The position numbers were made by a program, and so were the translations under genes. A model generated the notes under the pieces. The model made no database searches, had not been told where the DNA came from, and saw only the letters and a list, made by a program, of their open reading frames with translations. Shown one piece after another: positions 17,363 to 26,771 of a stretch of 38,389 bases of DNA. The stretch lies in contig NZ_RAUX01000013.1 of the NCBI RefSeq assembly GCF_013464485.1, positions 26,543 to 64,931 of the forward strand, given 5' to 3'. Source of the DNA: Stenotrophomonas maltophilia (lineage in GTDB: Bacteria > Pseudomonadota > Gammaproteobacteria > Xanthomonadales > Xanthomonadaceae). Numbering within the stretch: the stretch's first letter is position 1; every line of letters begins with the position of its first letter.

Positions 17363-17380
17363 TTGTCAGAAAAAATTCAT
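17363..17380 (+). promoter_or_regulatory. Weak candidate PHO box upstream of the STN-domain receptor
   Basis: TTGTCAG-AAAA-AATTCAT has the 7-4-7 direct-repeat layout of a PhoB site, with an A-rich spacer. It matches the CTGTCAT half-site at 5 of 7 and 4 of 7 positions by eye. It lies about 106 bases upstream of the receptor start. It is AT-rich in a GC-rich setting and could instead be part of an ECF sigma promoter. Confidence 0.25.
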
Positions 17381-17485
17381 CAAATCCGCGTTCTCCACTT
17401 CGGTGGATGCGGGCTCTTACTTGGGAGAAGCCGCTGCCGAGTCACGCAGCGGCACCTGCTGCTTTCTCTCTTCCAAGGACCCGTG

Positions 17486-20419
17486 ATGCGCAACACGCTT
17501 TACCTGTCGATCATCCTCGCGCTGTCTCCCTGCAGCGTGCCGCTGGCGGCTGCGGCCACTGCCGATGGCCTCGAGGCCCGCGTTTCGGCGCCGATCGCGG
17601 CGCAGCCGCTGGCGCGCGCGCTGGAGCAGTTGTCGCGCAGTTCCGGCGTGCAGTTCCTGTATTCGGGCAGTGGTGAAGTGCACATGGCCGGGGCGGTGCC
17701 GCGCGGTGCCACCGTCAAGCAGGCGCTGGACGCGCTGCTGGCAGGGACCAGCCTGGGCTACACCGTGGTGGATGGCAACGTCATCGCCATTGATCCTGCG
17801 CCGGCACACAACGAACCGAAGCCGGCCGCGCCGAAGCCGCGCGAGGCCGAAGCGGTGGTGGCGCCGACCCTGGGCACGGTGAAGGTGATTGCTGCGCATG
17901 AGGTGATCGACCAGAAGAAGACCTCGCCGGTGATCAAGGATTCGGTGGTCTACGACGAGATGGACAGCTACGGCGACGAGACCCTGGCCGAGAGCCTGAT
18001 GGCCGCGCCGGGCCTGAGTGCCGTGGAGGATGCCGGTGAGCCCCGTTACGTGACGGTGCGTGGCGTGCAGGCCAACCTCAACTACACCACCATCGATGGC
18101 ATCGCGATTGCCAGCGTGGGTGGCAGTGGCTCGGGTGAGCGCATGAACAACCTGCAGCTGATTCCCAGCGACATCGGCACCCGCACCGACATCTACAAGA
18201 GCTTCAGCGCGGAGCAGGCGCCGGATGCGATCGGCGGCGTGATCGACATCATCAGCCGCAGTGCCTTCGACCGGTCCGGCAAGTACGTGTTCGCCGATGT
18301 GGCCGGCATCTATTCCACGGCCGAGACCAATGTCGAGCGCAGTGCCGGTGGCAACCACGAGACCCTGGGGCATTTCGGCAAGAGCGCCAAGATGGTGTTC
18401 TCCAACCAGTTCGGTGCCGACCAGGAATTCGGCCTTGTTGCGGTAGCGCGCTATGAGCAGCGTTCGCGCAACAGCGTCAAGCGCTGGGTGGAGTCGAACT
18501 ACTACTACAACGACGCCGGCAAGTACCTCACCGACGGCACCACCGGGCCGGACGAGGCCAAGGGCTGGAACGGGCTGCGTGCGCCTGGCAACTTCAGCAC
18601 CGGTACCTATACCAACTTCATCACCAATTTCGGAGGCTCGGCCAAGCTGGAGTGGAAGCCGTCGGACGATCCGTTCTACGCGTCGCTGCTGCTCTACTCG
18701 TACCGGTTCTACGAGAACTCGACGATGAACAAGACCGATCTGTACGGGAACGCCAAGTTCCCGATCCGCAACCAGACCGAAGACAGCGGCACCGCCCAGA
18801 TCAACAGCATCTACATCAAGAACCGCCACGACCGCTGGGACCGCAGCAACCGTGGCGCCATCGCCAGCTTCAACTGGGATATCGGTGATCGCTCGCGGCT
18901 GACCCTGCGCGGTGGCCACACCGAAGAGACCTTCCACAACAACCAGGTCTACTGGGGTGTGCGCGCCTACCCAAGCAATCTGTTCGTCGACTACGAGAAC
19001 GACAGCCACGGCTTCCCGAACGCAGTGGCGGTTTCCGATTCCAGCCTGCTGACCAGCTCGGCGTTCAAGCTGAACCCGGCACAGGCCTATGTCTCGCCGC
19101 GCGACGCCAAGGAGAGCATCGACAACCTGCGTGCCGACTTCAGCTACAACATCGACGCCGATGCGCGTGGCTTCGGCCTGGCCGCCGGCGCCGAATACCG
19201 CCATCTGAAGATCTGGCAGGACATCGACTTCGACTACTTCAAGAGCAGTGCCACGCTCAACGATTACCTGTATCCGGGTTCGACGCTGCTGGGCAGCGTG
19301 CCGGGCTTCCCGCTGATCGACAACCGCAAGTGGAACGAGGAACTGCTGCCGAAACTGGGCAACAACAATGCGGCGTATCCAAATGCCAACTTCACCAGCG
19401 ACTACAAGTACGTGGAGGACATCACCAATGCCTACTTGTCCGCACACTACGCCTGGGACCGGCTGCTGCTGATCGGCGGCCTGCGCTACGACCACACCCG
19501 CTTCGATGCCTACAGCCCATTCAGCGATGATGGCGGCACTACGTATACCTCTGCCTTCCGCAATACGAGCGGTGGCTACAGCAACCTGCTGCCTTCATTG
19601 AATGCGACGTTCAAGTTGAGCGAGGACCAGCGCCTGCGCTTCTCCGCCAGCCGAACGCTGGGCCGGCCGACACCCAGCAACATCGCCCAGGCCACCAGCA
19701 CCAGCTGTGGTGATGACGAGGAGGGCAGGGGCTTCTGCACGATCAAGCAGGGCAACGCCAACCTGCAGCCGCGACGTTCCACTAACATCGACCTGGCGTG
19801 GGACCTGTACTTCAATGGCAATAACGGCCTGGTCTCGATCGCGCTGTTCGACAAGGTGATCAAGGACGACATCTACACCCTGACCACCTTCGAGAACGTG
19901 GGTGACACGCGCTACCGGGTCACCCAGCCGATGAACGCCGATGAGTCCAGGCTGCGCGGCGTCGAGTTCGCGGTCGCCAACCGCAACCTGCAGTGGGGCC
20001 GCCAGCGCTTCGACATGTACTTCAACGCGACGCGGCTGGAAGGCCAGACCAACTACCGCATCAGTGATGGTACCGAGCGTCGCCTGGACCGTCTGTTGTA
20101 CCAGCCGGACTGGTCGCTCAACGGCTCGGTGATCTGGCGCATGCCGTGGAAGAGCGCGCAGCTGCGTCTGTCTGGCACCTACCGCAGCCGGATGCTGGTC
20201 GACTTTGGTGATACCCAATGGCTGGATTCGTACTACGACCCGTACGTGACCTTCAACATGGCCTTCAGCCACAAGGTCAGCAGGCACGTGACGCTGAAGT
20301 ACGAGGCCAAGAACCTGTTCAACACGCAGCCGACCTACAGCACCGGTCCGAATGGGCGCTTCCGTACCGAGATCGACGACTACGGCCGCTTCTTCTACTT
20401 CCACATCATCTACAACTGA
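17486..20419 (+). CDS. TonB-dependent transducer receptor with STN signalling domain
   Basis: A 977-residue outer-membrane receptor of the FecA signalling class. After a signal peptide (about 1-24) comes an STN domain (about 33-104), beginning APIAAQPLARALEQLSRSSGVQFLYS, which contacts a FecR protein. The plug contains SLMAAPGLSAVEDAGEPRYV, VRGVQANLNYTTIDG and RTDIYKSFSAEQAPDAIGG; a large barrel ends YFHIIYN. The ATG at 17486 has AAGGA upstream. The FecI/FecR pair just before it and the PhoD phosphatase ten bases after it suggest uptake of a phosphorylated compound or its hydrolysis product. The substrate is an inference from context. Confidence 0.9.
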   Translation: MRNTLYLSIILALSPCSVPLAAAATADGLEARVSAPIAAQPLARALEQLSRSSGVQFLYSGSGEVHMAGAVPRGATVKQALDALLAGTSLGYTVVDGNVIAIDPAPAHNEPKPAAPKPREAEAVVAPTLGTVKVIAAHEVIDQKKTSPVIKDSVVYDEMDSYGDETLAESLMAAPGLSAVEDAGEPRYVTVRGVQANLNYTTIDGIAIASVGGSGSGERMNNLQLIPSDIGTRTDIYKSFSAEQAPDAIGGVIDIISRSAFDRSGKYVFADVAGIYSTAETNVERSAGGNHETLGHFGKSAKMVFSNQFGADQEFGLVAVARYEQRSRNSVKRWVESNYYYNDAGKYLTDGTTGPDEAKGWNGLRAPGNFSTGTYTNFITNFGGSAKLEWKPSDDPFYASLLLYSYRFYENSTMNKTDLYGNAKFPIRNQTEDSGTAQINSIYIKNRHDRWDRSNRGAIASFNWDIGDRSRLTLRGGHTEETFHNNQVYWGVRAYPSNLFVDYENDSHGFPNAVAVSDSSLLTSSAFKLNPAQAYVSPRDAKESIDNLRADFSYNIDADARGFGLAAGAEYRHLKIWQDIDFDYFKSSATLNDYLYPGSTLLGSVPGFPLIDNRKWNEELLPKLGNNNAAYPNANFTSDYKYVEDITNAYLSAHYAWDRLLLIGGLRYDHTRFDAYSPFSDDGGTTYTSAFRNTSGGYSNLLPSLNATFKLSEDQRLRFSASRTLGRPTPSNIAQATSTSCGDDEEGRGFCTIKQGNANLQPRRSTNIDLAWDLYFNGNNGLVSIALFDKVIKDDIYTLTTFENVGDTRYRVTQPMNADESRLRGVEFAVANRNLQWGRQRFDMYFNATRLEGQTNYRISDGTERRLDRLLYQPDWSLNGSVIWRMPWKSAQLRLSGTYRSRMLVDFGDTQWLDSYYDPYVTFNMAFSHKVSRHVTLKYEAKNLFNTQPTYSTGPNGRFRTEIDDYGRFFYFHIIYN

Positions 20420-20429
20420 GGGCGCAGCC

Positions 20430-22025
20430 GTGGATAAGATCAATCGCAGGCGATTCCTGGCCCTGGCCGGCCTGTCCGCTGCCGGCGCGTGGATGGGCAC
20501 GGCGCACGCGCTGGCCGCACAGACCGATGCCGCCGCGCTGAACCCGCGCAACCTGCTGGCGTCGCCGCGGTTCGCCAGCACGCCGTTCACCCTGGGCGTG
20601 GCCTCGGGTGATCCTTCGGCCGATGGCATGGTGCTGTGGACACGGCTGGCGACCGAGCCGCTGGTGTTCGGCGGTGGCATGCCGACCCGGCCGATGGTGG
20701 TCGAATGGCAGCTGGCCGCGGACGAGGGCATGCGCAAGGTGGTACGCCAGGGTTCGGCGATGGCGCATCCCGAACTCGGCCACGCCGTGCACGTGGAGCT
20801 GGGTGGGTTGGCGCCCGCACGGCCTTACTGGTACCGCTTCACCGTAGGCGGCCACGCCAGTGCGGTCGGTTGCACCCGCACGCTGCCCGCAGCCACGGCC
20901 GCAGTGGATCGCGTGCGGTTTGCGGTGGCCGGTTGCCAGCACTACGAAGAAGGCCACTACACCGCGTGGCGGCGCATTGCCGAGGAACCGCTGGATTTCG
21001 TCTTCCACTACGGTGATTACATCTACGAAGGCGAATGCCAGCCGGGCCTGCGGAAGATGAACGGCCAGCCGTTCACCAATCTGCGCAACCACGTCGGCCC
21101 GCAGATCTACACGCTGGATGATTACCGCCGCCGCTACGCCCAGTACAAGAGCGATGCCGACCTGCAGGCCGCGCATGCGGCGGTACCGTGGTTCGTCACC
21201 TTTGACGATCATGAAGTGGACAACAACTGGGCCGGTGCCGAAGACCAGGATGACACGCCCAGCGAAGTGTTCCTGCTGCGTCGCGCACAGGCGTTCCAGG
21301 CCTACTACGAGAACATGCCACTGCGCCGCTCGGCATTCCCGCGCGATGGCCACATGCAGATGTACCGACGCGCACGCTACGGCACGCTGATGGATCTGCA
21401 CCTGCTCGACACCCGCCAGTACCGCAGCAAGCAGGTGAACATGGCGCTGCGTGAGGAGGTGGAATCGCCGGAGCCCAACATTGTGGGGGCGAAGCAGGAG
21501 CGCTGGCTGTTCGACGGCCTGGCCGATGCTGCACCGCGCTGGCATACCGTCGCCCACCAGGTGGCGCTGGGCAACTACATGCGCGAGAAGGACGGCGTGG
21601 TGCAGTCGTCAGACGACCAGTGGTCAGACTATCTGGACAGCCGCCGGCGCCTGCTTGACCACATCCAGAAGGTGGGCTTCGGCAACGTGGTGACCGCCTG
21701 CGGCGACGCGCATCGCCACTATGCCAGCGATCTGGTGCAGGACCACCGTGACTCGGGCGTGATCTCCAGCGAGTTCCTCGCCACGTCGATCACTTCCGGC
21801 GCCGATGGCCAGGGTGTGGACGCGTATGCCAGGAACCAGCTTGCGCACAGCCCCTATCTGAAGGCGACCACCGACAAGCGTGGCTACGTGCTGTGCGATG
21901 TCACCCGCGATGCATGGATCGGCGACATGAAGACGCTGGATACCGTGATGCAGCCGAATGGCGCGGTGCAGAGCTGGAAGCGCTATGCGGTGGAGCACGG
22001 CCGGCCGGGGCTGCAGGAGGCCTGA
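20430..22025 (+). CDS. phoD: PhoD-family alkaline phosphatase/phosphodiesterase, Tat-exported
   Basis: A 531-residue PhoD-like metallophosphoesterase. It starts at GTG 20430 with a twin-arginine signal, NRRRFLALAGLSAAGAWM, so it is folded before export. A PhoD N-terminal domain follows (FTLGVASGDPSADGMVLWTR), then the metal site: CQHYEEG, HYGDYIYEGE near 192, FDDHEVDNNWAG near 257, and CGDAHRHY near 424. PhoD enzymes release phosphate from mono- and diesters, using Fe/Ca ions in studied members. It lies ten bases after the STN receptor, so it is surely in the same transcript. It ends before a SMAG dimer that separates it from the convergent phospholipase operon. Confidence 0.92.
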   Translation: MDKINRRRFLALAGLSAAGAWMGTAHALAAQTDAAALNPRNLLASPRFASTPFTLGVASGDPSADGMVLWTRLATEPLVFGGGMPTRPMVVEWQLAADEGMRKVVRQGSAMAHPELGHAVHVELGGLAPARPYWYRFTVGGHASAVGCTRTLPAATAAVDRVRFAVAGCQHYEEGHYTAWRRIAEEPLDFVFHYGDYIYEGECQPGLRKMNGQPFTNLRNHVGPQIYTLDDYRRRYAQYKSDADLQAAHAAVPWFVTFDDHEVDNNWAGAEDQDDTPSEVFLLRRAQAFQAYYENMPLRRSAFPRDGHMQMYRRARYGTLMDLHLLDTRQYRSKQVNMALREEVESPEPNIVGAKQERWLFDGLADAAPRWHTVAHQVALGNYMREKDGVVQSSDDQWSDYLDSRRRLLDHIQKVGFGNVVTACGDAHRHYASDLVQDHRDSGVISSEFLATSITSGADGQGVDAYARNQLAHSPYLKATTDKRGYVLCDVTRDAWIGDMKTLDTVMQPNGAVQSWKRYAVEHGRPGLQEA

Positions 22026-22040
22026 ATCTACCGGTCTACC

Positions 22041-22118
22041 CTGTAGAGCCGAGCCCATGCTCGGCTGCTCTTTGATAGCTGACCGGAAAAGCAGCCGAGC
22101 ATGGGCTCGGCTCTACAG
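22041..22118. repeat. SMAG-type palindromic dimer between convergent operons
   Basis: Two perfect 29-base inverted arms (22041-22069 and 22090-22118) beginning CTGTAGAGCCGAGCC, with a 20-base loop. Each arm itself contains the shorter SMAG hairpin. It lies exactly between the PhoD stop and the phospholipase stop, so it probably also acts as a two-way transcription terminator or mRNA 3' end. Confidence 0.85.
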
Positions 22119-22125
22119 AGATCCT

Positions 22126-24246
22126 TCAATCGTGCTCGAACCGCAATGGCTCGCTGCCCATCGCCGGATCACTGGTGCCGGGGCGCCCATCCTCGGCGCG
22201 GCCGGCCAGGCGCAGGGCACTGTCGCCCGCACCGACGAGCAGGTCGTACCAGCCTGCGGTGGGCGCTGCGTCCCACGCCAACGCGGTCTCTGCATGTGCG
22301 GGCAGCACCAGCGTCTGCTCGGGCATATGCCCGGCATAGGCGCCAGGCTGCACACGCGCCTGCTGCGCGCTGTCACCCAGATTGCGCAGGCGGAGCCGCA
22401 GTTGGTCATCGACGCGATCGATTGAAGCCTGCAGGGCAGGACCCGTGGCCGCTCCCTGGAAGTGGCGGTGGAAGCCGTTCGGGCCCAGCAACCACAGGTC
22501 ATAGCGACCCTGGGCGTCCAGCGGCCAGCGCTCGCGCAGCGGCATGCCCGGCAGCAGCGTGTAGCGGCGTGGCACCGCATCCAGCCGCAGCCGGTCGTAG
22601 ACATGCAGCACTGCTGCTGCGCCTTCGCAGGACAGCGCCAGATCCACACCCGAGGCGTCGACAGCGGCAATCGATGCCTGCGGCCGGTAGGGCAGGGCAC
22701 GCGCCGGGCGTACACCGCTTTCCTGTTTCGCTGGCTTCAGTCCCTCGGGCAACGCGGGCACGGTGCGTCCCGGAAGGGCTGCCGCACGTGCCGCCACCGC
22801 GCTTACATCGGGCAGGCCGCGCACGAACGGGCGGATATCGCGCTGGGCGAAGTCGAAGGCGCCGGTCAGGTCTCCGCAGACCGCACGGCGCCATGGCGAG
22901 ATGTCCGGCGCAGCCACACCGAAGCGGCGTTCGATCAGCCGCATGACCGCGGTGTGGTCGTACACCTGCGAATCGACCCAGCCGCCGCGGCTCCACGGCG
23001 AAATCACGTACAGCGGCACACGCGGACCGAGACCATACGGGCGTCCGCGCAGCTCGGCAGCATCGTACTTTTCGTCGCCCGGCGCGGGATGACGGTGATA
23101 CTCGCCCTCGGTACTGACCGACGAAGCACCTGCCCATCCACCGTTCACCGGTGAGGGAGGGGCCGGTGGCGGCATATGGTCGAAGAAGCCGTCGTTCTCG
23201 TCGAACATCAGCAGCAGGGCGGTGCGGCTCCACACCTCCGGATCGGCGGTCAGCGCGTCGAGCACGCGTGCGGTATAGGCCGCACCCTGTGCGGGGCTGG
23301 ACGGGCCGGGATGCTCGCTGCCGGCCGCGTCGGCAATGATGAAGCTGACCTGCGGCAGACGCCCACCGACCACGTCCTGGCGCAGCTGCGCCAGGCCACG
23401 GGTGCTGACGCCACGTGCGCGCAGCTGCGGGTCATGTCCCGGCGCAGCGCGGAAGGCCTGGCGGAACGCCTCGAAACCCGCCAGCGGGTTGTCGGTGAAG
23501 TTGTCGGCCATGTCCTGGTAGATCTGCCAGGACACACCCGCCTTCTGCAGGCGTTCGACATAGCTTGTCCAGCGATACGACGCCGGATGCCCGCCGTGCT
23601 CGGGGAAGTTGTCGTGCGAGTTGGCGATCACCGGGCCGCCAGCACGCGCGTGTGCATCATTGTGACCGGTCCACAGGAACACCCGGTTCGGGTTGGTTCC
23701 GGCCTGCATCGCGCAGTGGTAGGCGTCGCAGATGGTGAAGGCATCGGCCAGGGCGAACTGGAAGGGCAGGTCGCTGCGCTGGAAGTAGCCCATCGAGTGG
23801 TTCTGCTTGGCCTTCGGCCATTGCCCCATGCGTCCATGGTCCCAGGCCTGTTGTGCATCCGGCCAGGTGTGCGGTGTGCCCTCCACCCGCATGTAGCCGA
23901 AGTGCGCAGCGGTATCCAGCGGGAACGGTGCGATCGCGCGCGTGCCGCTGGCATCGGGTTGCAGCCACAGGCTGCGCGTGCGGCCGCCGGCTTGCAGCGC
24001 AGCGGCCGGGGCCACGAAGCGGTCGCCGAACCCCCGTACGCCCGGCAGCGTACCGAAGTAGTGGTCGAACGAGCGGTTCTCCTGCATGAACACCACAATG
24101 TGCTGCAGGTCTTCCAGGCTGCGCGTCCGTGCGGCGGGGGCGATCGCTGCGGCCCGGGCGATGCTGGGCAGCAGCTGGGAAAGGCCGGCGGCAACGCCGG
24201 CCTGCAACAACCGGCGTCGGCCGATATCGGTCACGGGCTCACTCAC
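22126..24246 (-). CDS. Phosphocholine-type phospholipase C, Tat-exported
   Basis: A 706-residue enzyme of the bacterial phospholipase C / acid phosphatase phosphoesterase family. A twin-arginine signal GRRRLLQAGVAAGLS occupies about 9-23. The catalytic start motif HIVVFMQENRSFDHYFG is at about 49-65, followed by LMFDENDGFFDHMPPPAPP and the C-terminal beta-rich repeats usual in PlcH/PlcN proteins. It hydrolyses phosphatidylcholine or sphingomyelin to phosphocholine. The start is GTG at 24246, overlapping the stop of the upstream receptor by four bases (GTGA), so the two are translationally coupled. Whether it acts in nutrition, virulence or both is inferred only. Confidence 0.92.
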   Translation of the reverse strand: MSEPVTDIGRRRLLQAGVAAGLSQLLPSIARAAAIAPAARTRSLEDLQHIVVFMQENRSFDHYFGTLPGVRGFGDRFVAPAAALQAGGRTRSLWLQPDASGTRAIAPFPLDTAAHFGYMRVEGTPHTWPDAQQAWDHGRMGQWPKAKQNHSMGYFQRSDLPFQFALADAFTICDAYHCAMQAGTNPNRVFLWTGHNDAHARAGGPVIANSHDNFPEHGGHPASYRWTSYVERLQKAGVSWQIYQDMADNFTDNPLAGFEAFRQAFRAAPGHDPQLRARGVSTRGLAQLRQDVVGGRLPQVSFIIADAAGSEHPGPSSPAQGAAYTARVLDALTADPEVWSRTALLLMFDENDGFFDHMPPPAPPSPVNGGWAGASSVSTEGEYHRHPAPGDEKYDAAELRGRPYGLGPRVPLYVISPWSRGGWVDSQVYDHTAVMRLIERRFGVAAPDISPWRRAVCGDLTGAFDFAQRDIRPFVRGLPDVSAVAARAAALPGRTVPALPEGLKPAKQESGVRPARALPYRPQASIAAVDASGVDLALSCEGAAAVLHVYDRLRLDAVPRRYTLLPGMPLRERWPLDAQGRYDLWLLGPNGFHRHFQGAATGPALQASIDRVDDQLRLRLRNLGDSAQQARVQPGAYAGHMPEQTLVLPAHAETALAWDAAPTAGWYDLLVGAGDSALRLAGRAEDGRPGTSDPAMGSEPLRFEHD

Positions 24247-26621
24247 AGGTCCACGCGGAAGGAGATGCCGACGGTGCGCGGAGCGCCGATGAAGGCGTTG
24301 TCGCGGCCGTCCACCCCTGCAAGATACCGCTTATCGGTGAGGTTGCTCACCACCAGGTTGGCACCCATGCCCTTCAGGCGCGGCGACAGGCCCTGCAGGT
24401 CGAAGCCGATGTTGGCGTTGAACACGGTGGCCGAAGGCAGCTTGTTGACGTCGGCGGCATCGAGATAGCGCGTGCCCTGGTAACGCCCGGAGAGGCCGAA
24501 GTTCCAGTTGGTGCCCTGCCAGTCGGCCGACAGCACCAGGGTGTTCTCCGGCTGGCCGATTACCTTGGCGCCGTCGACGATGCCCAGCTGGGTATCGCGG
24601 GCGGCATTGCCGCTGCCCAGGTACTTGGAACGGTTGTAGGTGTAGGCCGCGTTGATCCGCCAGCCATTGTCCCAACCATAGCCGAACGCCGCTTCCAGGC
24701 CGTTGCTTTCCACGCCACCGAAGTTTTCGTAGACGCCGTCGGTCTCGCCCAGGTAGTCGATGCCGCTGACGAAGCCCGCCGGCAGGTAGACGATGCGGTT
24801 GTCGAACTTGATGTTGTAGAGCGTGACCGAAGCGGTCAGCGGCCAGCGGCTGAGGCGCATGCCCACTTCGATGTTGTCGGCGGTTTCGGGCTCGACGTTG
24901 CGGAAGCGCTGCGGGTCGGTCTCGCCGAGCACGCCGGAGGGAATGGCGGCGAAGTTCTGCGAGAAGCCAGCGAACAGCTCCATGCCTTCCACACCGGGCG
25001 CCCAGGTGAAGCCGGTGGACAGCAGCGGATCGGACCTGGAATCGGATTTGACGTGCTCGCTGGCACCGATCACGCGGCGGCGCGACTGGTCGACGAAGAA
25101 CTGCTTCACGCCCAGGCGCGCGCTGAACGGACCGAAGCGGGCCACGTCCTCGATGTAGTACATCTGCTCGTCAACCTTGTACTTGTCTTCGAACTGCACC
25201 CAGTACGGCTGGTGGTCGAAGTCGATGCTCTGGCCGACATTGAGAAGGCGATGCCAGTCGCGGCGCGCCGAACGGTCCAGCTTCTCCACCCACAGGCCGC
25301 CACGGATCGTGTTGTCGACCGCGCCGAAGGTCTGTCGCCACTCGACGTCGGCGGTCACGCCCATGCGGTCGTTGTCGTAGTGGGTATGGCGATACGACTG
25401 CGCACCCAGCACGTTGCCCGCGTAGCAGTTCGGATCGTACTCGGCGGTGAAGCCCAGCCGTGGGGTGCAGCTGGCCAGGCGCTGCGCGGCGCTGCCATCG
25501 GGATTGACGAAGAAAATCTGGCCGCGGTTACTGCCACCGTACACGGTCTTTCCACCGATGTACTCCGACTCCGGGCGACCGGCACCATCATCGCTGACCT
25601 GCGCCAGGTAGGGGGGCAGCCAGTCGCCACGACCTTCCATGCGGTGCCCGTAAGCCGCCACCGAGGCCTTGAAGCCGTTGCCGCCGTCGAAGGCCGCGCG
25701 CAGGTAGCCGAAGGTGTTCTCGCGCAGCGCACGCGAGCCGGAACGGTAGTTCTGGTCCAGGTACGGAATGCCGGTGAGGGTGCCGACCAGGTTGTCGCGG
25801 TCCGGATTGGTGGCGAAGCCCTTCGGCGAGACGCTGGTGTACTCCGGCTCGTCGGCATCGTTGTAGGACAGGTAGCCGGTCAGCGTCCAGCGATCCAGCT
25901 CGGTGATGAACTTGCCGGCGATGTGGTCGTTGCTGGTCTTGCCGCTGCCATCGATCCAGTCGTGCACACGTGCGGAAGAAGCGCTGACCCAGGCGCGGGT
26001 ATGGCCGCCGAGCAGGCCGGTGTCGTAGCGCACGTAGTACTTGCGCGCTTCGTTGTCACCGGCACCGACCACGAAGCGCAGGCGGCTGTCCTGCAGCGGA
26101 TCGCTGGTAAGGAAGTTCAGGGTGCCGCCGAGGGCTTCGTTCGAGCGCGAGGAGATGTCGGCAGTGCCCTGGCTGACTTCCACTGTTTCCAGGTCCAGGG
26201 TATCGATGTAGCGGTTGGCCAGCGAACCGCCACCGTAGCCCGAGCCGCCATTGGGCAGGCCGTCGATGGTGGTGCCGATCTGCTGGGTGTCACGGTTGGT
26301 CACGAAGCCGCGCATGCTGATCTGCGTGCCCCACACCGACGAACCGGTGGCATCGGCCTCGCTGACCACCACGCCGGGCACTTCGTTGAGCGCGTCGTTG
26401 ACGCTGCTCATCACGGTCTGCCGGTTCAGTGTTTCCGCGCGCACCGACGTCTTCGCGTAGCTGGTGGCCTGACCAATCACCTGTACCTGGTCGAGGGTAC
26501 GCGCATCGCTGCTGCGCGCTTCGCCCGTATCGCCCTGCGGTGCTTCTGCGAGGGCGTCCAGCGCGGGGGCGATCAGCAGGGCCAGCAGCGAGACGCGGGG
26601 AAAACGCGCAATCGTTCGCAT
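24243..26621 (-). CDS. TonB-dependent receptor paired with phospholipase C
   Basis: A 792-residue TBDR with signal peptide MRTIARFPRVSLLALLIAPA. The plug contains ALNEVPGVVVSEADATGSS, ISMRGFVTNRDTQQIGTTIDG and DLETVEVSQGTADISSRSNEALGG, and the barrel ends GISFRVDL. There is no STN domain, so it transports but does not signal through FecR. The ATG at 26621 follows AAGG; the longer open frame to 26747 would put residues before the signal peptide and cover the candidate PHO box. It is first in a two-gene operon with the phospholipase. It may import a product of that enzyme; the substrate is unknown. Confidence 0.9.
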   Translation of the reverse strand: MRTIARFPRVSLLALLIAPALDALAEAPQGDTGEARSSDARTLDQVQVIGQATSYAKTSVRAETLNRQTVMSSVNDALNEVPGVVVSEADATGSSVWGTQISMRGFVTNRDTQQIGTTIDGLPNGGSGYGGGSLANRYIDTLDLETVEVSQGTADISSRSNEALGGTLNFLTSDPLQDSRLRFVVGAGDNEARKYYVRYDTGLLGGHTRAWVSASSARVHDWIDGSGKTSNDHIAGKFITELDRWTLTGYLSYNDADEPEYTSVSPKGFATNPDRDNLVGTLTGIPYLDQNYRSGSRALRENTFGYLRAAFDGGNGFKASVAAYGHRMEGRGDWLPPYLAQVSDDGAGRPESEYIGGKTVYGGSNRGQIFFVNPDGSAAQRLASCTPRLGFTAEYDPNCYAGNVLGAQSYRHTHYDNDRMGVTADVEWRQTFGAVDNTIRGGLWVEKLDRSARRDWHRLLNVGQSIDFDHQPYWVQFEDKYKVDEQMYYIEDVARFGPFSARLGVKQFFVDQSRRRVIGASEHVKSDSRSDPLLSTGFTWAPGVEGMELFAGFSQNFAAIPSGVLGETDPQRFRNVEPETADNIEVGMRLSRWPLTASVTLYNIKFDNRIVYLPAGFVSGIDYLGETDGVYENFGGVESNGLEAAFGYGWDNGWRINAAYTYNRSKYLGSGNAARDTQLGIVDGAKVIGQPENTLVLSADWQGTNWNFGLSGRYQGTRYLDAADVNKLPSATVFNANIGFDLQGLSPRLKGMGANLVVSNLTDKRYLAGVDGRDNAFIGAPRTVGISFRVDL

Positions 26622-26669
26622 CGAAACCGGACCTTCAGAGGGAGGAAACCCCGGAGTGTCGGCAGCGCC

Positions 26670-26687
26670 AATGACATCGGGATGACG
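26670..26687 (-). promoter_or_regulatory. Candidate PHO box (PhoB site)
   Basis: On the minus strand the site reads CGTCATC-CCGA-TGTCATT: two 7-base direct repeats with a 4-base spacer, the 11-base period of PhoB sites (consensus half-site CTGTCAT). It lies 49-66 bases upstream of the receptor start at 26621 and about 85 bases from the divergent lipoprotein start. Phosphate-starvation control would suit a phospholipase C operon. Confidence 0.55.
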
Positions 26688-26771
26688 TGGCAGCGCAGGA
26701 ACGATGGCACTGTGGGGGCGGTCACGGCCTTCGGGTATGCTCGGCACTTCAATGGACCTGAGGTGGTGACG

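Noticed and set aside
24129-26771. Long plus-strand frame running ahead of the lipoprotein gene
   Set aside because: This is the antisense of the phospholipase/receptor operon. The lipoprotein starts at 26772 with a lipobox, so the upstream part is not coding.
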